Origin: Kitasatospora aureofaciens
GTDB lineage: Bacteria > Actinomycetota > Actinomycetes > Streptomycetales > Streptomycetaceae
Length of the DNA: 64,000 nt
Reading direction: 5' to 3'
Assembly: GCF_001188955.3 (NCBI RefSeq)
Contig: NZ_JPRF03000014.1
Location: forward strand, 1-64,000
The notes under the pieces were generated by a model. The model had not been told where the DNA came from and made no database searches. It was given only the letters and a program-made list of their open reading frames with translations. Positions within the stretch are counted from its first letter, which is position 1. Every line of letters starts with the position of its first letter. The position numbers and the translations under genes are program-made. Below are positions 47,555 to 56,474 of the stretch, piece after piece.

Positions 47555-50515
47555 TCAGTCCCCGGACCGCACCCGGTCACGGAACTCCCGCAGCTCCGCC
47601 GCCTCCGGCAGCCCCAGCGAGCTCAGCAGCTCGTACGCCCGGGCCGCGTGCTCCGCGGCCGCCGCCCGGTCGCCGAGCTCGGCCTCGGTCCGGGCCAGCA
47701 CCTCCAGGGCGTACGCCCGGTCGCGTTCGCCGTCCCGCGCGGTCTCCAGGTGGGCCACCGCCGACCGGGCCTGAGCCAACGCCTCGTCCAGCCGCCCGAC
47801 CGCACGCAGGGTGTCGGCGCGCCGGTAGCGGGTCATCGCCTCCTGGCGGGGCAGCCGGGCTGTCCGGCACAGTTCCAGGCACTCGCCGTAGGTGGCCAAC
47901 GCCTCCTCGTGGCGGCCGAGTTCGTGCAGCGCCCGGCCGCGGATCCCGAGCGCGTGGGCTGCCCCGTGGCTGTCCGGGGCGTCCCGCAGGGCGCGCAGTT
48001 CCTCGTCGCAGATCGCCACCGCCTCCGCGGCGTCGCCGTTGCGCAGTCGGGCGAGGGCGGCGTTCAGGGCGGTGGCGAGCGCGCCGGAGCGGTGGCCGAG
48101 GTGCCGGGCCAGGACGAGGGCCTGGTCGAAGCTGCGCACCGCGTCGGCGTGTCGCTGCTGGAACAGCGCGATCACGCCCAGGTCGTTGCAGGTCTGGCGG
48201 AGGATCACGGTGTCGTCGGCACGCCGGCACGCCTCCGCGGCCCGGGTGGTGTGCTCGCGGGCCTCGTCGAGCCGGGTGGCCTGGAGGGCGACGTTGCCGC
48301 AGACGAAGCGGGCCCGGCCGGCCGCCCGGTCGTCGCCCGCCAGTTCCGCGGCCTCGGCCACCTCACGGGCGACCGAGGCGAGCCGGGCGGACGGGACGTC
48401 CCGTCCGAAGGCGCTGCACGCGACCAGCAGGTCCGCGGCGGCGCCCAGCAGGGCGGGATCGGCGGCGGACCGCAGCGCGACCCCGATGGTGTGGGCGATC
48501 CCGTCGAACTCCCGCACCAGCCAGGCCCTGGCCTCGGGCAGGTCGGCGAACCGTGAGGCGTGCTCGACGGCGAAGGTGGTGCCGGCGGGGTCCCCCGGCA
48601 CCGCCCACTGGAAGGCCGCGACGGCACCGGACAGCAGGAAGCGGAGCAGCCGGGCGGCCACCGGCGGCCGCCCGCGGTCGACCAGCCGCTGCTCGGCGTA
48701 GTTGCGCAGCAGTTCGTGGTAGCGGTACCGGCCGGGCCGCGGCGACTCCAGCAGGGCCGCGTCCACCAGGGACTCCAGCACCTCCTCGGCGTCCTCCCGG
48801 CCCAGGCCGAGCGCGGCCGCCGCCGCGTCCAGCGCGATCGTGGGCCAGGTGAAGGGCGCGAGGGTGCGGAAGGCGTACGCCTGGACGCCGTTCAACTGCC
48901 GGTAGCCGTGCTCGAACACGGTGGTCACGGCCAGGTTGCCGGCCCGCAGCCGGTCGATCCGGTGGCGCTCGTCGGTGAGCGCGGCGACCAGCCGGGCCAG
49001 TGCCCAGCGCGGCCGGGCCGCCAGTCGGGCGGCGACGATCCGTACGGCCAGCGGCAGCCCGCCGCAGAGCTCGACCAGCTCCACGGCCGCGGCGGGCTCG
49101 TCGGCCACCCTGGCCCCGCCGACGACCTGCCGCAGCAGCTCGAGCGCCTCGTCGGCGGCGAAGACCTCGAGGTCGACGTGGGCGCGGGCGGAAAGCCCGG
49201 GCAGCCGGGTGCGGCCGGTGAGGATCACCCCGCAGTCGGCGGAGCCCGGCAGCAGCGGCCGCAGCTGCTCGTGGTCCCGGGCGTCGTCGAGCAGGAGCAG
49301 CACCCGGCGGCCGTCGAGCAGACTGCGCAGCAGCCGGGAGCGGTCCTCGACGGCGCGCGGCAGATCGGCGGCGGCGACGCCGAGTGCGCCGAGGAAACTG
49401 CCCAGGACGGCGCCGGCGTCGGCCGGTTCCCCGCTGCTGCCGCGCAGGTCGGCGTGGAGCTGGCCGTCGGGGTAGCGGTCCCGGATCCGGTGGGCGACCC
49501 GGACGGCCAGCGTGCTCTTGCCGATGCCGCCCATGCCGCTGATCGAGACCACCGCGAGGGCGGACCGGTCGGCCCCGGCCAGGGCCTCGGCCAGTTCCCG
49601 GACGGCCTCCGCGCGGCCGCTGAAGTCCGATATGTCCGGCGGCAGTTGGGCCGGCCGGACGCTGCCGTCCGACGCCGTGGACGAAGCGGCGGACAGGGCC
49701 GCGGAGGGGCCGGCGGCGACCGGGGCCAGCAGCGCCGGGTCACCCACGAGGATCCGGCCGTGCAGCTCGGACAGCTCCGGGCCGGGGGCCAGCCCCAGCT
49801 CCTCGTCCAGCGTCCGCCGTGCGCGGGCGAAGACGGCGAGCGCGTCGGCCTGTCGTCCGGCGGCGTACAGGGCCTGCATCAGGAAGCCGTAGGACCGCTC
49901 GCGCAGCGGGTGCTCCCGGACGAACGCGGTGAGGTCGGACACCAGCACGTGGTGCCGGCCGCGCGCGAGGTCGACGGCGAAACACTGCTCCGCCAGCGTC
50001 ACCCGCAGCTCGGCGAGGCGGGAGCGCTCGGTCTCGGCGAGCGGCCCGGGCAGGCCGGCCAGCGGCTCGCCCTGCCAGAGCGACAGCGCGTCGGCGAGCA
50101 GCCCGGCGCACTCCTCCTGCCTCCCCTGCCGCCAGGCCCGGGCGGCGGCGGCACCCAGCCGTTCGGCCCGGTGGGCGTCCACGGACTCGGGCGGCACGGA
50201 CAACCGGTAGCCGTCGCCGATCGAGGCGAGCAGCTGCACCGCGGGCTCGGTGCCCTCCGGGGCGGGCAGCCGCTGGCGGATCCGCCAGGCGTAGGTGCGC
50301 AGGATCGTCACGGCGGACGAGGGCGGCTCCTCGCCCCACAGCGCATCGATGAGTTCGCACAGCGTGACGGCGCGGCCGGCCCGCAGCAACAGCGCGGCCA
50401 GCATGGCCTGTTGCTGCGGCGGGCCGGGCGCAACGGCCCGCCCCTCGTTCTCGATGCCGAGCGGCCCGAGGAGGCTGAACCGCAACCGCTGCGCCCCGCA
50501 CTCCTGCTGTACCAC
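47555..50515 (-). CDS. SARP-NB-ARC-TPR (AfsR-type) transcriptional regulator
   Basis: 986 residues from GTG 50515, which has GGAGGGGAG upstream. SARP winged helix (about 10-95, RFSLLGPLGIENEGRAV through ILRTYAWRIRQRL), bacterial transcriptional activation domain (about 95-245), then an NB-ARC ATPase with P-loop SGMGGIGKST near 330 and LLLLDDARD, GGLPLAVRI and a winged-helix region. C-terminal TPRs (about 740-970). AfsR-like proteins activate secondary-metabolite clusters. Its nearest possible targets are the YcaO-like gene and the secreted peptide. No larger biosynthetic cluster lies in the window. Confidence 0.92.
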   Translation of the reverse strand: MVQQECGAQRLRFSLLGPLGIENEGRAVAPGPPQQQAMLAALLLRAGRAVTLCELIDALWGEEPPSSAVTILRTYAWRIRQRLPAPEGTEPAVQLLASIGDGYRLSVPPESVDAHRAERLGAAAARAWRQGRQEECAGLLADALSLWQGEPLAGLPGPLAETERSRLAELRVTLAEQCFAVDLARGRHHVLVSDLTAFVREHPLRERSYGFLMQALYAAGRQADALAVFARARRTLDEELGLAPGPELSELHGRILVGDPALLAPVAAGPSAALSAASSTASDGSVRPAQLPPDISDFSGRAEAVRELAEALAGADRSALAVVSISGMGGIGKSTLAVRVAHRIRDRYPDGQLHADLRGSSGEPADAGAVLGSFLGALGVAAADLPRAVEDRSRLLRSLLDGRRVLLLLDDARDHEQLRPLLPGSADCGVILTGRTRLPGLSARAHVDLEVFAADEALELLRQVVGGARVADEPAAAVELVELCGGLPLAVRIVAARLAARPRWALARLVAALTDERHRIDRLRAGNLAVTTVFEHGYRQLNGVQAYAFRTLAPFTWPTIALDAAAAALGLGREDAEEVLESLVDAALLESPRPGRYRYHELLRNYAEQRLVDRGRPPVAARLLRFLLSGAVAAFQWAVPGDPAGTTFAVEHASRFADLPEARAWLVREFDGIAHTIGVALRSAADPALLGAAADLLVACSAFGRDVPSARLASVAREVAEAAELAGDDRAAGRARFVCGNVALQATRLDEAREHTTRAAEACRRADDTVILRQTCNDLGVIALFQQRHADAVRSFDQALVLARHLGHRSGALATALNAALARLRNGDAAEAVAICDEELRALRDAPDSHGAAHALGIRGRALHELGRHEEALATYGECLELCRTARLPRQEAMTRYRRADTLRAVGRLDEALAQARSAVAHLETARDGERDRAYALEVLARTEAELGDRAAAAEHAARAYELLSSLGLPEAAELREFRDRVRSGD

Positions 50516-50671
50516 GTCCGCTCCCCTCCGGCCCCCCGGCAAAGTTCGTCCACCCTACACACAGCGGAGCGGTCTGCCAGGAGTGCCACGAGCTGGCCGG
50601 ACCACGTCCGACCGGCGCGAACGCGGACCACCGGCGGTGTCGGCGGCCCTTCAGTCTGCTAGCGTCCGGAC

Positions 50672-51175
50672 ATGGTCAAGATCGTGCCGTTCACCGGCGG
50701 TGAGAAGGAAAGCCTGCACGCGGCGCTGGACCGGCACCGCGACGTGGTGCTGTGGAAGCTCCGGGGCCTGGACGACGAGCAGCTGCGCCGACCGATGACG
50801 CCCTCGGGGACGAACCTGTTGGGCCTGGTCAAGCACCTCGGCGGCGCCGAACTCGGCTGGTTCCGGGAGACCTTCGGCCTGGAGACCGGCCCGCTGCCGT
50901 TCGACGTCGACGCCGACGACAGCTCCGACATGCGGATCGAGCCGCACGAGTCGACCGCAGACGTGCTGGCCTTCTACGCCCGCGCCCGGGCGGCCGCCGA
51001 CGAGGCGATCGGCCGGCTGGAGCTGGACTCCCTGGGCACCTCCTGGTCGGGCCGGACGGTCTCACTGCGCTGGGTGCTCATCCACATGACCACCGAGACC
51101 GCCCGGCACGCCGGGCACATGGACATCCTGCGCGAGCTCACCGACGGCGCGACCGGGGACCACGACCGCGGCTGA
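50672..51175 (+). CDS. DinB/DUF664-family protein
   Basis: 167 residues, ATG 50672. HRDVVLWKLRGLDDEQLRRPMTPSGTNLLGLVKHLGGAELGWF with metal His, PHESTADVLAFYARARAAADEAI, and SLRWVLIHMTTETARHAGHMDILRELTDG carrying the other His ligands. DinB-superfamily helical metalloprotein, of the DUF664 type widespread in Streptomyces. Converges on galU with 9 bp between. Confidence 0.9.
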   Translation: MVKIVPFTGGEKESLHAALDRHRDVVLWKLRGLDDEQLRRPMTPSGTNLLGLVKHLGGAELGWFRETFGLETGPLPFDVDADDSSDMRIEPHESTADVLAFYARARAAADEAIGRLELDSLGTSWSGRTVSLRWVLIHMTTETARHAGHMDILRELTDGATGDHDRG

Positions 51176-51184
51176 GCCGCCGAC

Positions 51185-52087
51185 TCACTCCACCGGCGCG
51201 AGCTCGCCCGCCAGTTGGCGCAGCTCGTGCCCGAACTCGGGGTTGGCCAGCGCCGCGGCGAACTGGGCGCGCAGGTAGGCGGCCGGGTTGCCGGTGTCGT
51301 ACCAGGTGCCGGCGATGACCTGCCCGTAGACGGCGCGGCGGGCCGCGTAGGCGTTGATGGCGTCGGTCAGGTAGACCTCGTCCTCCGGCTTCTCGAGCCA
51401 GCGGCGGGTGAGCTCGCGGAGTTCGTCGACGATGCCGGGGGTGATGACGTACCCGCCGATGGCGGCGTACCCGGACGGGGCGTCGGCCGGCTTGGGCTTC
51501 TCGACCAGGCCGGTGATCCGCAGAGAGCCGCCGCCGAGGTCCTCCTTCACCACCGGCACGCCGTAGCGGTAGGAGTCCTCGGGGGCCATCGGCATCAGCG
51601 CCAGCACCGGCGCGTTGGTCTGCTCGTACGCCCTGATCAGCTGCTGCGCGCGGGGCACCTCGGCGACGAAGACATCGTCCGGCCACAGCACCAGGCAGGG
51701 CTCGTCCCCGAAGTGCCGGGCGGCGTTGAGCACGGGGGTGCCGTTGCCGTACGGGCCGTGCTGGTAGAGGTAGCTGATGTGCCCCTTGCGGGACAGCTCC
51801 CCGACCTCCTCGACGGCGTCCGCGAACGCCGCCTTGCCGTCCCGGCGCAACTGGTCGACCAGCACCGGGTTGGGGCGGAAGTGCTCCTGGATCAGGCCCT
51901 TGTCGCCGTTGACGACGATGGTGATGTCCGTGATGCCGCTCTCGATCAGCTCGCGCACGGTGTGCTCGATCACCGGCTTGTCACCGACCGGCAGCATCTC
52001 CTTCGGGGTGGCCTTGGTCAGCGGCAGCAGGCGGGAGCCGAGTCCGGCGGCGGGGATGACGGCTCGGCGGATCGTCCTGGGGGCCAT
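51185..52087 (-). CDS. galU: UTP-glucose-1-phosphate uridylyltransferase
   Basis: 300 residues from ATG 52087 (ATG 52102 is five codons upstream). IRRAVIPAAGLGSRLLPLTKATPKEMLPVGDKPVIEHTV is the GalU nucleotide-binding signature. VLWPDDVF binds metal, and RYGVPVV, LVEKPKP and GYVITPGI follow. It makes UDP-glucose for glycan and trehalose synthesis. Confidence 0.95.
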   Translation of the reverse strand: MAPRTIRRAVIPAAGLGSRLLPLTKATPKEMLPVGDKPVIEHTVRELIESGITDITIVVNGDKGLIQEHFRPNPVLVDQLRRDGKAAFADAVEEVGELSRKGHISYLYQHGPYGNGTPVLNAARHFGDEPCLVLWPDDVFVAEVPRAQQLIRAYEQTNAPVLALMPMAPEDSYRYGVPVVKEDLGGGSLRITGLVEKPKPADAPSGYAAIGGYVITPGIVDELRELTRRWLEKPEDEVYLTDAINAYAARRAVYGQVIAGTWYDTGNPAAYLRAQFAAALANPEFGHELRQLAGELAPVE

Positions 52088-52225
52088 GTGATGTTCTCTC
52101 ATGTCGACTGCAGTGCGTCGCAGTTGAGCGGCGCCAGGACCGACGCTACCAAGGATGACGGCGTGATCACCCGCCGCACGCGCGGGGCGGCGGCCCCGAC
52201 CACCGCCCCCGCACCGGCCGTTCGC

Positions 52226-52969
52226 TCAGGCCGTGTAGCCGCCGTCCACCGCGAGGGCGGTACCGGTGACGTAGCGCCCGCCGGGGCCGGCCAGGAAGGC
52301 GACGGCAGCGGCGATGTCCTCGGCCTCGCCGAAGCGGTCCAGCGCGGTCAGCGAGCGCTGGAAGGCGGCGGAGTCACCGTCGGCCGGGTTCATGTCGGTG
52401 TCGATCGGGCCCGGGTCGACGACGGTGGCCGTGATCCCGCGCGGGCCGAGCTCCCGGGCCAGGCCCTTGGTCAGCCCGACGAGCGCGGTCTTGGCCGTCG
52501 CCTGGAGGACGAAGTTCGCGCCGGGGACCCGCCCGTTGAAGCAGGAGCCGATGCTGATGATCCGCCCGCCCTCGCCCATGTGCCGGGCGGCGGCCTGGGC
52601 GGCCAGGAAAACCGAGCGGACGTCCACGGCGAGCACCCGGTCCAGTTCCTCGACCGACACCTCGTCGAGCGGGCCGTAGGTGAGGAAGCCCGCGTTGTTC
52701 ACCAGGACGTCGATCCCGCCCAGTTGCCGGACCGTCTCCTCCACCGCACGCGTCGCGGCCTCCGGTTCGACCAGGTCGGCGCGGATCGCCACCGCCCGGC
52801 CGCCCGCCGCCTCGATCTCCTTGACGACCGTCCGGGCCTGTTCCTCGGCCCGGACGTAGGTGAGCGCCACCGCCGCCCCCTCGGCCGCCAGCCGCTTGGC
52901 CACCGCCGCGCCGATCCCCCGGCTGCCGCCGGTCACCAGGGCCGCCTTGCCGGTCAGCTCGTTGCTCAT
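52226..52969 (-). CDS. SDR-family oxidoreductase lacking the catalytic Tyr
   Basis: 247 residues. Cofactor loop GGSRGIG and NNAG motif are normal, as are the Ser in ISIGS and the C-terminal GTALAVDGGY. In the active site, relatives have Y-x3-K. Here the segment is FVLQATAKTAL, so the position four before Lys is Gln (codon 52502-52504). The fold and NADP binding should persist but classical proton transfer should not. It lies 70 bp downstream of the DHA2 exporter on the same strand and may be co-transcribed with it. Confidence 0.88.
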   Translation of the reverse strand: MSNELTGKAALVTGGSRGIGAAVAKRLAAEGAAVALTYVRAEEQARTVVKEIEAAGGRAVAIRADLVEPEAATRAVEETVRQLGGIDVLVNNAGFLTYGPLDEVSVEELDRVLAVDVRSVFLAAQAAARHMGEGGRIISIGSCFNGRVPGANFVLQATAKTALVGLTKGLARELGPRGITATVVDPGPIDTDMNPADGDSAAFQRSLTALDRFGEAEDIAAAVAFLAGPGGRYVTGTALAVDGGYTA

Positions 52970-53039
52970 CGTTCTTCCCCCTTGAGTGGATGCTGCGTTC
53001 GTCGCGCCCCGAAGGTAGGGCCTGACACAGGTGTCAGGT

Positions 53040-54578
53040 TCAAGCCCGCTCGTACGCGGGCGCCTCCTCCTGCCCCTCCACCGTGTCCGCCGTCGTGTCC
53101 GCCATCGGCTCCTCCGTCGGCGCGGGGCCCTTCGCCGGGCGCATCACCAGGGTCAGCGCGGCCAGGGCGGCGAACAGCGCGGCCGCGATCAGCCCGTTGA
53201 CGTGCAGTGCCGCCGTGAACGCCGAGCGCGCGCCGTGCAGCAGCTCGGCGCCCTGCCCGGCGGGCAGGTGCCGGGCCGCCTCGACCGCGGCCGCCAGCGA
53301 GTCGGAGCCGCCGCCGGTACGGCCGCGGTAGACCGCCGCCGCGACGGTACCGAGCAGGGCGAAGCCGAGCGAGCCACCGAAGTAGTTGCCGGTCTCCGAC
53401 ATCGAGGCCGCCGAGCCCGCCCGCTCCGGCGGCACCGAACCGAGGACCAGTCCGGTGCCCAGCGCGAACAGCGGCCCGGTGCCCAGCGCCAGCACCGCGA
53501 TGCCGGTCATCACCAGCGGCAGCGAGCCCTCGTCCTGGCCCGCGGCGACCAGCAGCAGGGCACCCAGCGCGGACAGCGCCAGCCCGCCCGCGATCGCGGT
53601 GGCCCGCTCCACCCGGCCGGTCAGCCGCGGCGCGGCCATGGTGCCGACCGCCACCGCCAGGCCCATCGGGGCGAACAGGACGGCGGAGGCGAACGGCGAG
53701 TGGCCCAGCACGCTCTGCAGGTACTGGGTCACCAGCAGGCCGGTGCCCGCCATCGCGGCCCCGGCCAGCACCAGCGAGACCAGTACGGCCGTGAGCGGAC
53801 GGCTGCGCAGCAGGCGCAGGTCCAACAGCGGCCGCTCCGAGCGCAGTTGCCGCCGAACGAAGACGTACCCGACGCCGGTGCCCGCCAGCAGGGCCGCCAC
53901 CGGGACCAGCGGCGCGCCCCCGACCGGCAACTGCTTGATGCCGTACAGCACCAGTAGCACCGCCACCAGCGACAGCCCGACCCCGGCCGGGTCCAGCCGC
54001 CCGGCCGTCCCGCCGCGGAACTCCGGCAGCACGGCGGGCCCGGCCGCCAGCAGCAGCGCCATGGCCGGGACGGCGGCCAGGAACACCGACCCCCACCAGA
54101 AGTGCTGGAGCAGGAGCCCGGCCAGCACCGGCCCCAGCGCCCCGCCCGCGAACTGGCAGGTCGCCCAGACGGCGACGGCCCGGCCGCGCTCGCGCTCGTC
54201 CCGGAACATGTTGGTGATCAACGCGAGCGTGGACGGCGCCAGCGTCGCCCCGGCGACGCCCAGCAGGGCCCGCACGACGATCAGCATCAGCGGGTCGACC
54301 GCGAAGGCGGCGACCACCGACAGCACCCCGAAGGCCGCCGCGCCGCCGAGCAGGAGGCGCCGGCGGCCGATCCGGTCGCCCAGCGTGCCCATGGTGATGA
54401 CCAGCCCGGCCACCATCAGCCCGTAGCCGTCGCTGATCCACAGCTGTTGGACGCCGGAGGCGCCCAGGTCGGCGCTCAGCCTCGGGAGGGCGAGCAGCAG
54501 CGCCGTCATGTCCATCGCGACCAGCAGGGTCGGCAGCATCAGCAGGGCCAGTCCCAGCCGTGCCCGGTTCACTCTCAT
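53040..54578 (-). CDS. DHA2-family (14-TM) MFS drug exporter
   Basis: 512 residues, ATG 54578 with GGAGGAG upstream. QacA/EmrB-type: LLVAMDMTALLLALPRLSADL in TM1, DGYGLMVAGLVITMGTLGDRIGRRRLLLGG (motif A), RALLGVAGATLAPSTLALI (motif C) and about 14 hydrophobic segments. The C-terminal cytosolic tail is acidic (MADTTADTVEGQEE). Probably exports cationic or lipophilic drugs. No TetR regulator is adjacent in the window. Confidence 0.92.
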   Translation of the reverse strand: MRVNRARLGLALLMLPTLLVAMDMTALLLALPRLSADLGASGVQQLWISDGYGLMVAGLVITMGTLGDRIGRRRLLLGGAAAFGVLSVVAAFAVDPLMLIVVRALLGVAGATLAPSTLALITNMFRDERERGRAVAVWATCQFAGGALGPVLAGLLLQHFWWGSVFLAAVPAMALLLAAGPAVLPEFRGGTAGRLDPAGVGLSLVAVLLVLYGIKQLPVGGAPLVPVAALLAGTGVGYVFVRRQLRSERPLLDLRLLRSRPLTAVLVSLVLAGAAMAGTGLLVTQYLQSVLGHSPFASAVLFAPMGLAVAVGTMAAPRLTGRVERATAIAGGLALSALGALLLVAAGQDEGSLPLVMTGIAVLALGTGPLFALGTGLVLGSVPPERAGSAASMSETGNYFGGSLGFALLGTVAAAVYRGRTGGGSDSLAAAVEAARHLPAGQGAELLHGARSAFTAALHVNGLIAAALFAALAALTLVMRPAKGPAPTEEPMADTTADTVEGQEEAPAYERA

Positions 54579-54788
54579 CCCGGCGACTCCTCCGCCTCGG
54601 AAACGTTCCGCCGGGCGGTCGGAGCGGCCGCCGGATTCTTGACACCGGGTCCTCGGCGGCGGTGAACGGTGCGACGGGAGGGAAGTCGTGGGAGATTTCT
54701 CCGGCGGGGATGTCAAGACGTCGGCGCCGGCTCCGACCGTACGGTCGAGGGGCCCGACCGGGGCCCGACCACGGACGAGGAGTACGCC

Positions 54789-55160
54789 ATGAAGTTCCTG
54801 ATCAGCCTGCACATCAACCCCGCCGTGCTGGACGCGCTGACCGACGACGAGAAGGCGGCGATCGGCGCCGGGCACGGCAAGTTCATCGAGGCGCTGAAGT
54901 CCTCCGGCGAACTGATCGTCACCCAGGCGCTGGTCGACCCGTCCCAGGCCGCCGTCGTCACGGTGCGCGACGGCCAGCCGGCGGTCACCGACGGCCCCTT
55001 CCTGGAGGCCAAGGAGTTCCTGGGCGGCTTCTACCTGGTCGACTGCGAGGACAAGGAGCGGGCGATCGAGCTCGCCGCGCAGATCCCGGACGCCGCGATC
55101 GAGGGGCTGGGCGTCGAGGTGCGCCAGGTGATGTTCTCCGACGGACACTTGGAGGCATGA
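54789..55160 (+). CDS. YCII-related (DGPF) domain protein
   Basis: 123 residues, ATG 54789. MKFLISLHINP, ELIVTQALVDPSQAAVVTV, TDGPFLEAKEFLGGFYLVDCEDKERAIELAAQIPDA is the DGPF/YCII pattern. These proteins are the regular partners of ECF42 sigma factors. Its stop overlaps the start of the sigma gene (ATGA at 55157-55160). Confidence 0.93.
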   Translation: MKFLISLHINPAVLDALTDDEKAAIGAGHGKFIEALKSSGELIVTQALVDPSQAAVVTVRDGQPAVTDGPFLEAKEFLGGFYLVDCEDKERAIELAAQIPDAAIEGLGVEVRQVMFSDGHLEA

Positions 55161-56374
55161 CAGCACCGGACTTCGAGGACCTGCTGCGCGACCTCACGCC
55201 GCAGGTCCTCGGCACCTTGGTACGACGGCACGGCCGCTTCGAGGGCTGCGAGGACGCCGTGCAGGAGGCCGTCCTGGCCGCGAGCGTGCAGTGGCCCGAG
55301 GAAGGCGTGCCGGACAACCCGCGCGGCTGGCTGGTCACGGTCGCCGCCCGGCGGCTGGTCGACCAGATCCGCAGGGACCACGCCCGCCGCGAGCGCGAGA
55401 CCGCGACCACGGCCGCCGAGGTGGTGCCCGAGGAGGTGCCGGACACCGACGACACCCTGCTGCTGCTCTTCCTCTGCTGCCATCCGTCGCTCACCGCCGC
55501 CTCCCAGACCGCGCTCACCCTGCGCGCGGTCGGCGGGCTGACCACGGCCGAGATCGCCCGGGCCTTCCTGGTGCCGGAGGCCACCATGGCGGCCCGGATC
55601 AGCCGGGCCAAACAGCGGATCCGGGCGGCCGGCAGCTCCTTCGCCCTGCCCGAGGGCGCCGAGCGGGAGGAGCGGCTGCGGGTCGTCCTGCACGTGCTCT
55701 ACCTGATCTTCAACGAGGGCTACACCGCCTCCTCGGGCAGCGAACTGCACCGCGCCGATCTCGCCCAGGAGGCGATCCGGCTGGCCCGGATGGTGCACGC
55801 CCAGCTGCCCGAGGACGGCGAGGTGACCGGTCTGCTCTCCCTGATGCTGCTCACCCACGCCCGCCGGGCGGCCCGGACGACGGCAGCGGGCGACCTGGTG
55901 CCACTGGCCGAACAGGACCGCAGCACCTGGGAGCGCGACCTGCTCGACGAGGGCACCGCGCTGGCCAAGGCCGCCCTGGCCGGCCCCGAGCTGGGCCCGT
56001 ACCAGCTCCAGGCCGCCATCGCCGCCACCCACGCCGACGCCGCCACCGCCGAGGAGACCGACTGGGCGCAGGTGCACGCCCTCTACCTGATCCTGGAACG
56101 GATCGCCCCCAACCCGATGGTCACCCTCAACCGGGCCGTCGCCCTCGCCGAGCGGGACGGCCCGAAGGCCGGGCTCGCCCTGCTCGCCACCCTGGACGGG
56201 GACCAGCGGATGGCCGGCCACCACCGGCTGCTCTCCGTCCGGGCGCACCTGCTGGAACGGTCCGGCGACCGGGCGGGCGCGTACGACCACTACCGCCGTG
56301 CGGCGAAGGCCACGGCGAGCCTGGCGGAACAGCGGTTCCTGGAGGCGCGGGCCCGACGACTGCGGGCGCAGTAA
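55157..56374 (+). CDS. ECF42-type RNA polymerase sigma factor with C-terminal extension
   Basis: 405 residues. Sigma region 2 (CEDAVQEAVLAASVQWPEEGVPDNPRGWLVTVAARRLVDQIRRD) and region 4 (ASQTALTLRAVGGLTTAEIARAFLVPEATMAARISRAKQRIR), then about 200 residues of helical TPR-like extension (LYLIFNEGYTASSG, LMLLTHARRAART, APNPMVTLNRAVALAERDG), typical of ECF42. Control by the C-terminal extension instead of an anti-sigma factor is known for this family. Translationally coupled to the YCII gene. The stop is the first of a series of in-frame TAA codons in a 15-bp repeat. Confidence 0.94.
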   Translation: MTAPDFEDLLRDLTPQVLGTLVRRHGRFEGCEDAVQEAVLAASVQWPEEGVPDNPRGWLVTVAARRLVDQIRRDHARRERETATTAAEVVPEEVPDTDDTLLLLFLCCHPSLTAASQTALTLRAVGGLTTAEIARAFLVPEATMAARISRAKQRIRAAGSSFALPEGAEREERLRVVLHVLYLIFNEGYTASSGSELHRADLAQEAIRLARMVHAQLPEDGEVTGLLSLMLLTHARRAARTTAAGDLVPLAEQDRSTWERDLLDEGTALAKAALAGPELGPYQLQAAIAATHADAATAEETDWAQVHALYLILERIAPNPMVTLNRAVALAERDGPKAGLALLATLDGDQRMAGHHRLLSVRAHLLERSGDRAGAYDHYRRAAKATASLAEQRFLEARARRLRAQ

Positions 56375-56457
56375 CCACGGCCGCAGTAACTACGCGCACA
56401 GTAACGACAGCTGCAGTAACTACAGGCGTAGTAACGACAGGTGTCGTCACTACAGAC
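56368..56457. repeat. 15-bp minisatellite overlapping the sigma factor stop
   Basis: Six imperfect units of GCAGTAACNACNGNC type, starting with the last coding bases of the sigma gene. Because the period is 15, TAA recurs in frame in the first five units. Confidence 0.8.
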
Positions 56458-56474
56458 GTAGTCGAACCCTCCGC

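Noticed and set aside
56368..56457. Regular repeats considered as a CRISPR array
   Set aside because: 15-bp contiguous units without spacers and no cas genes; a minisatellite.
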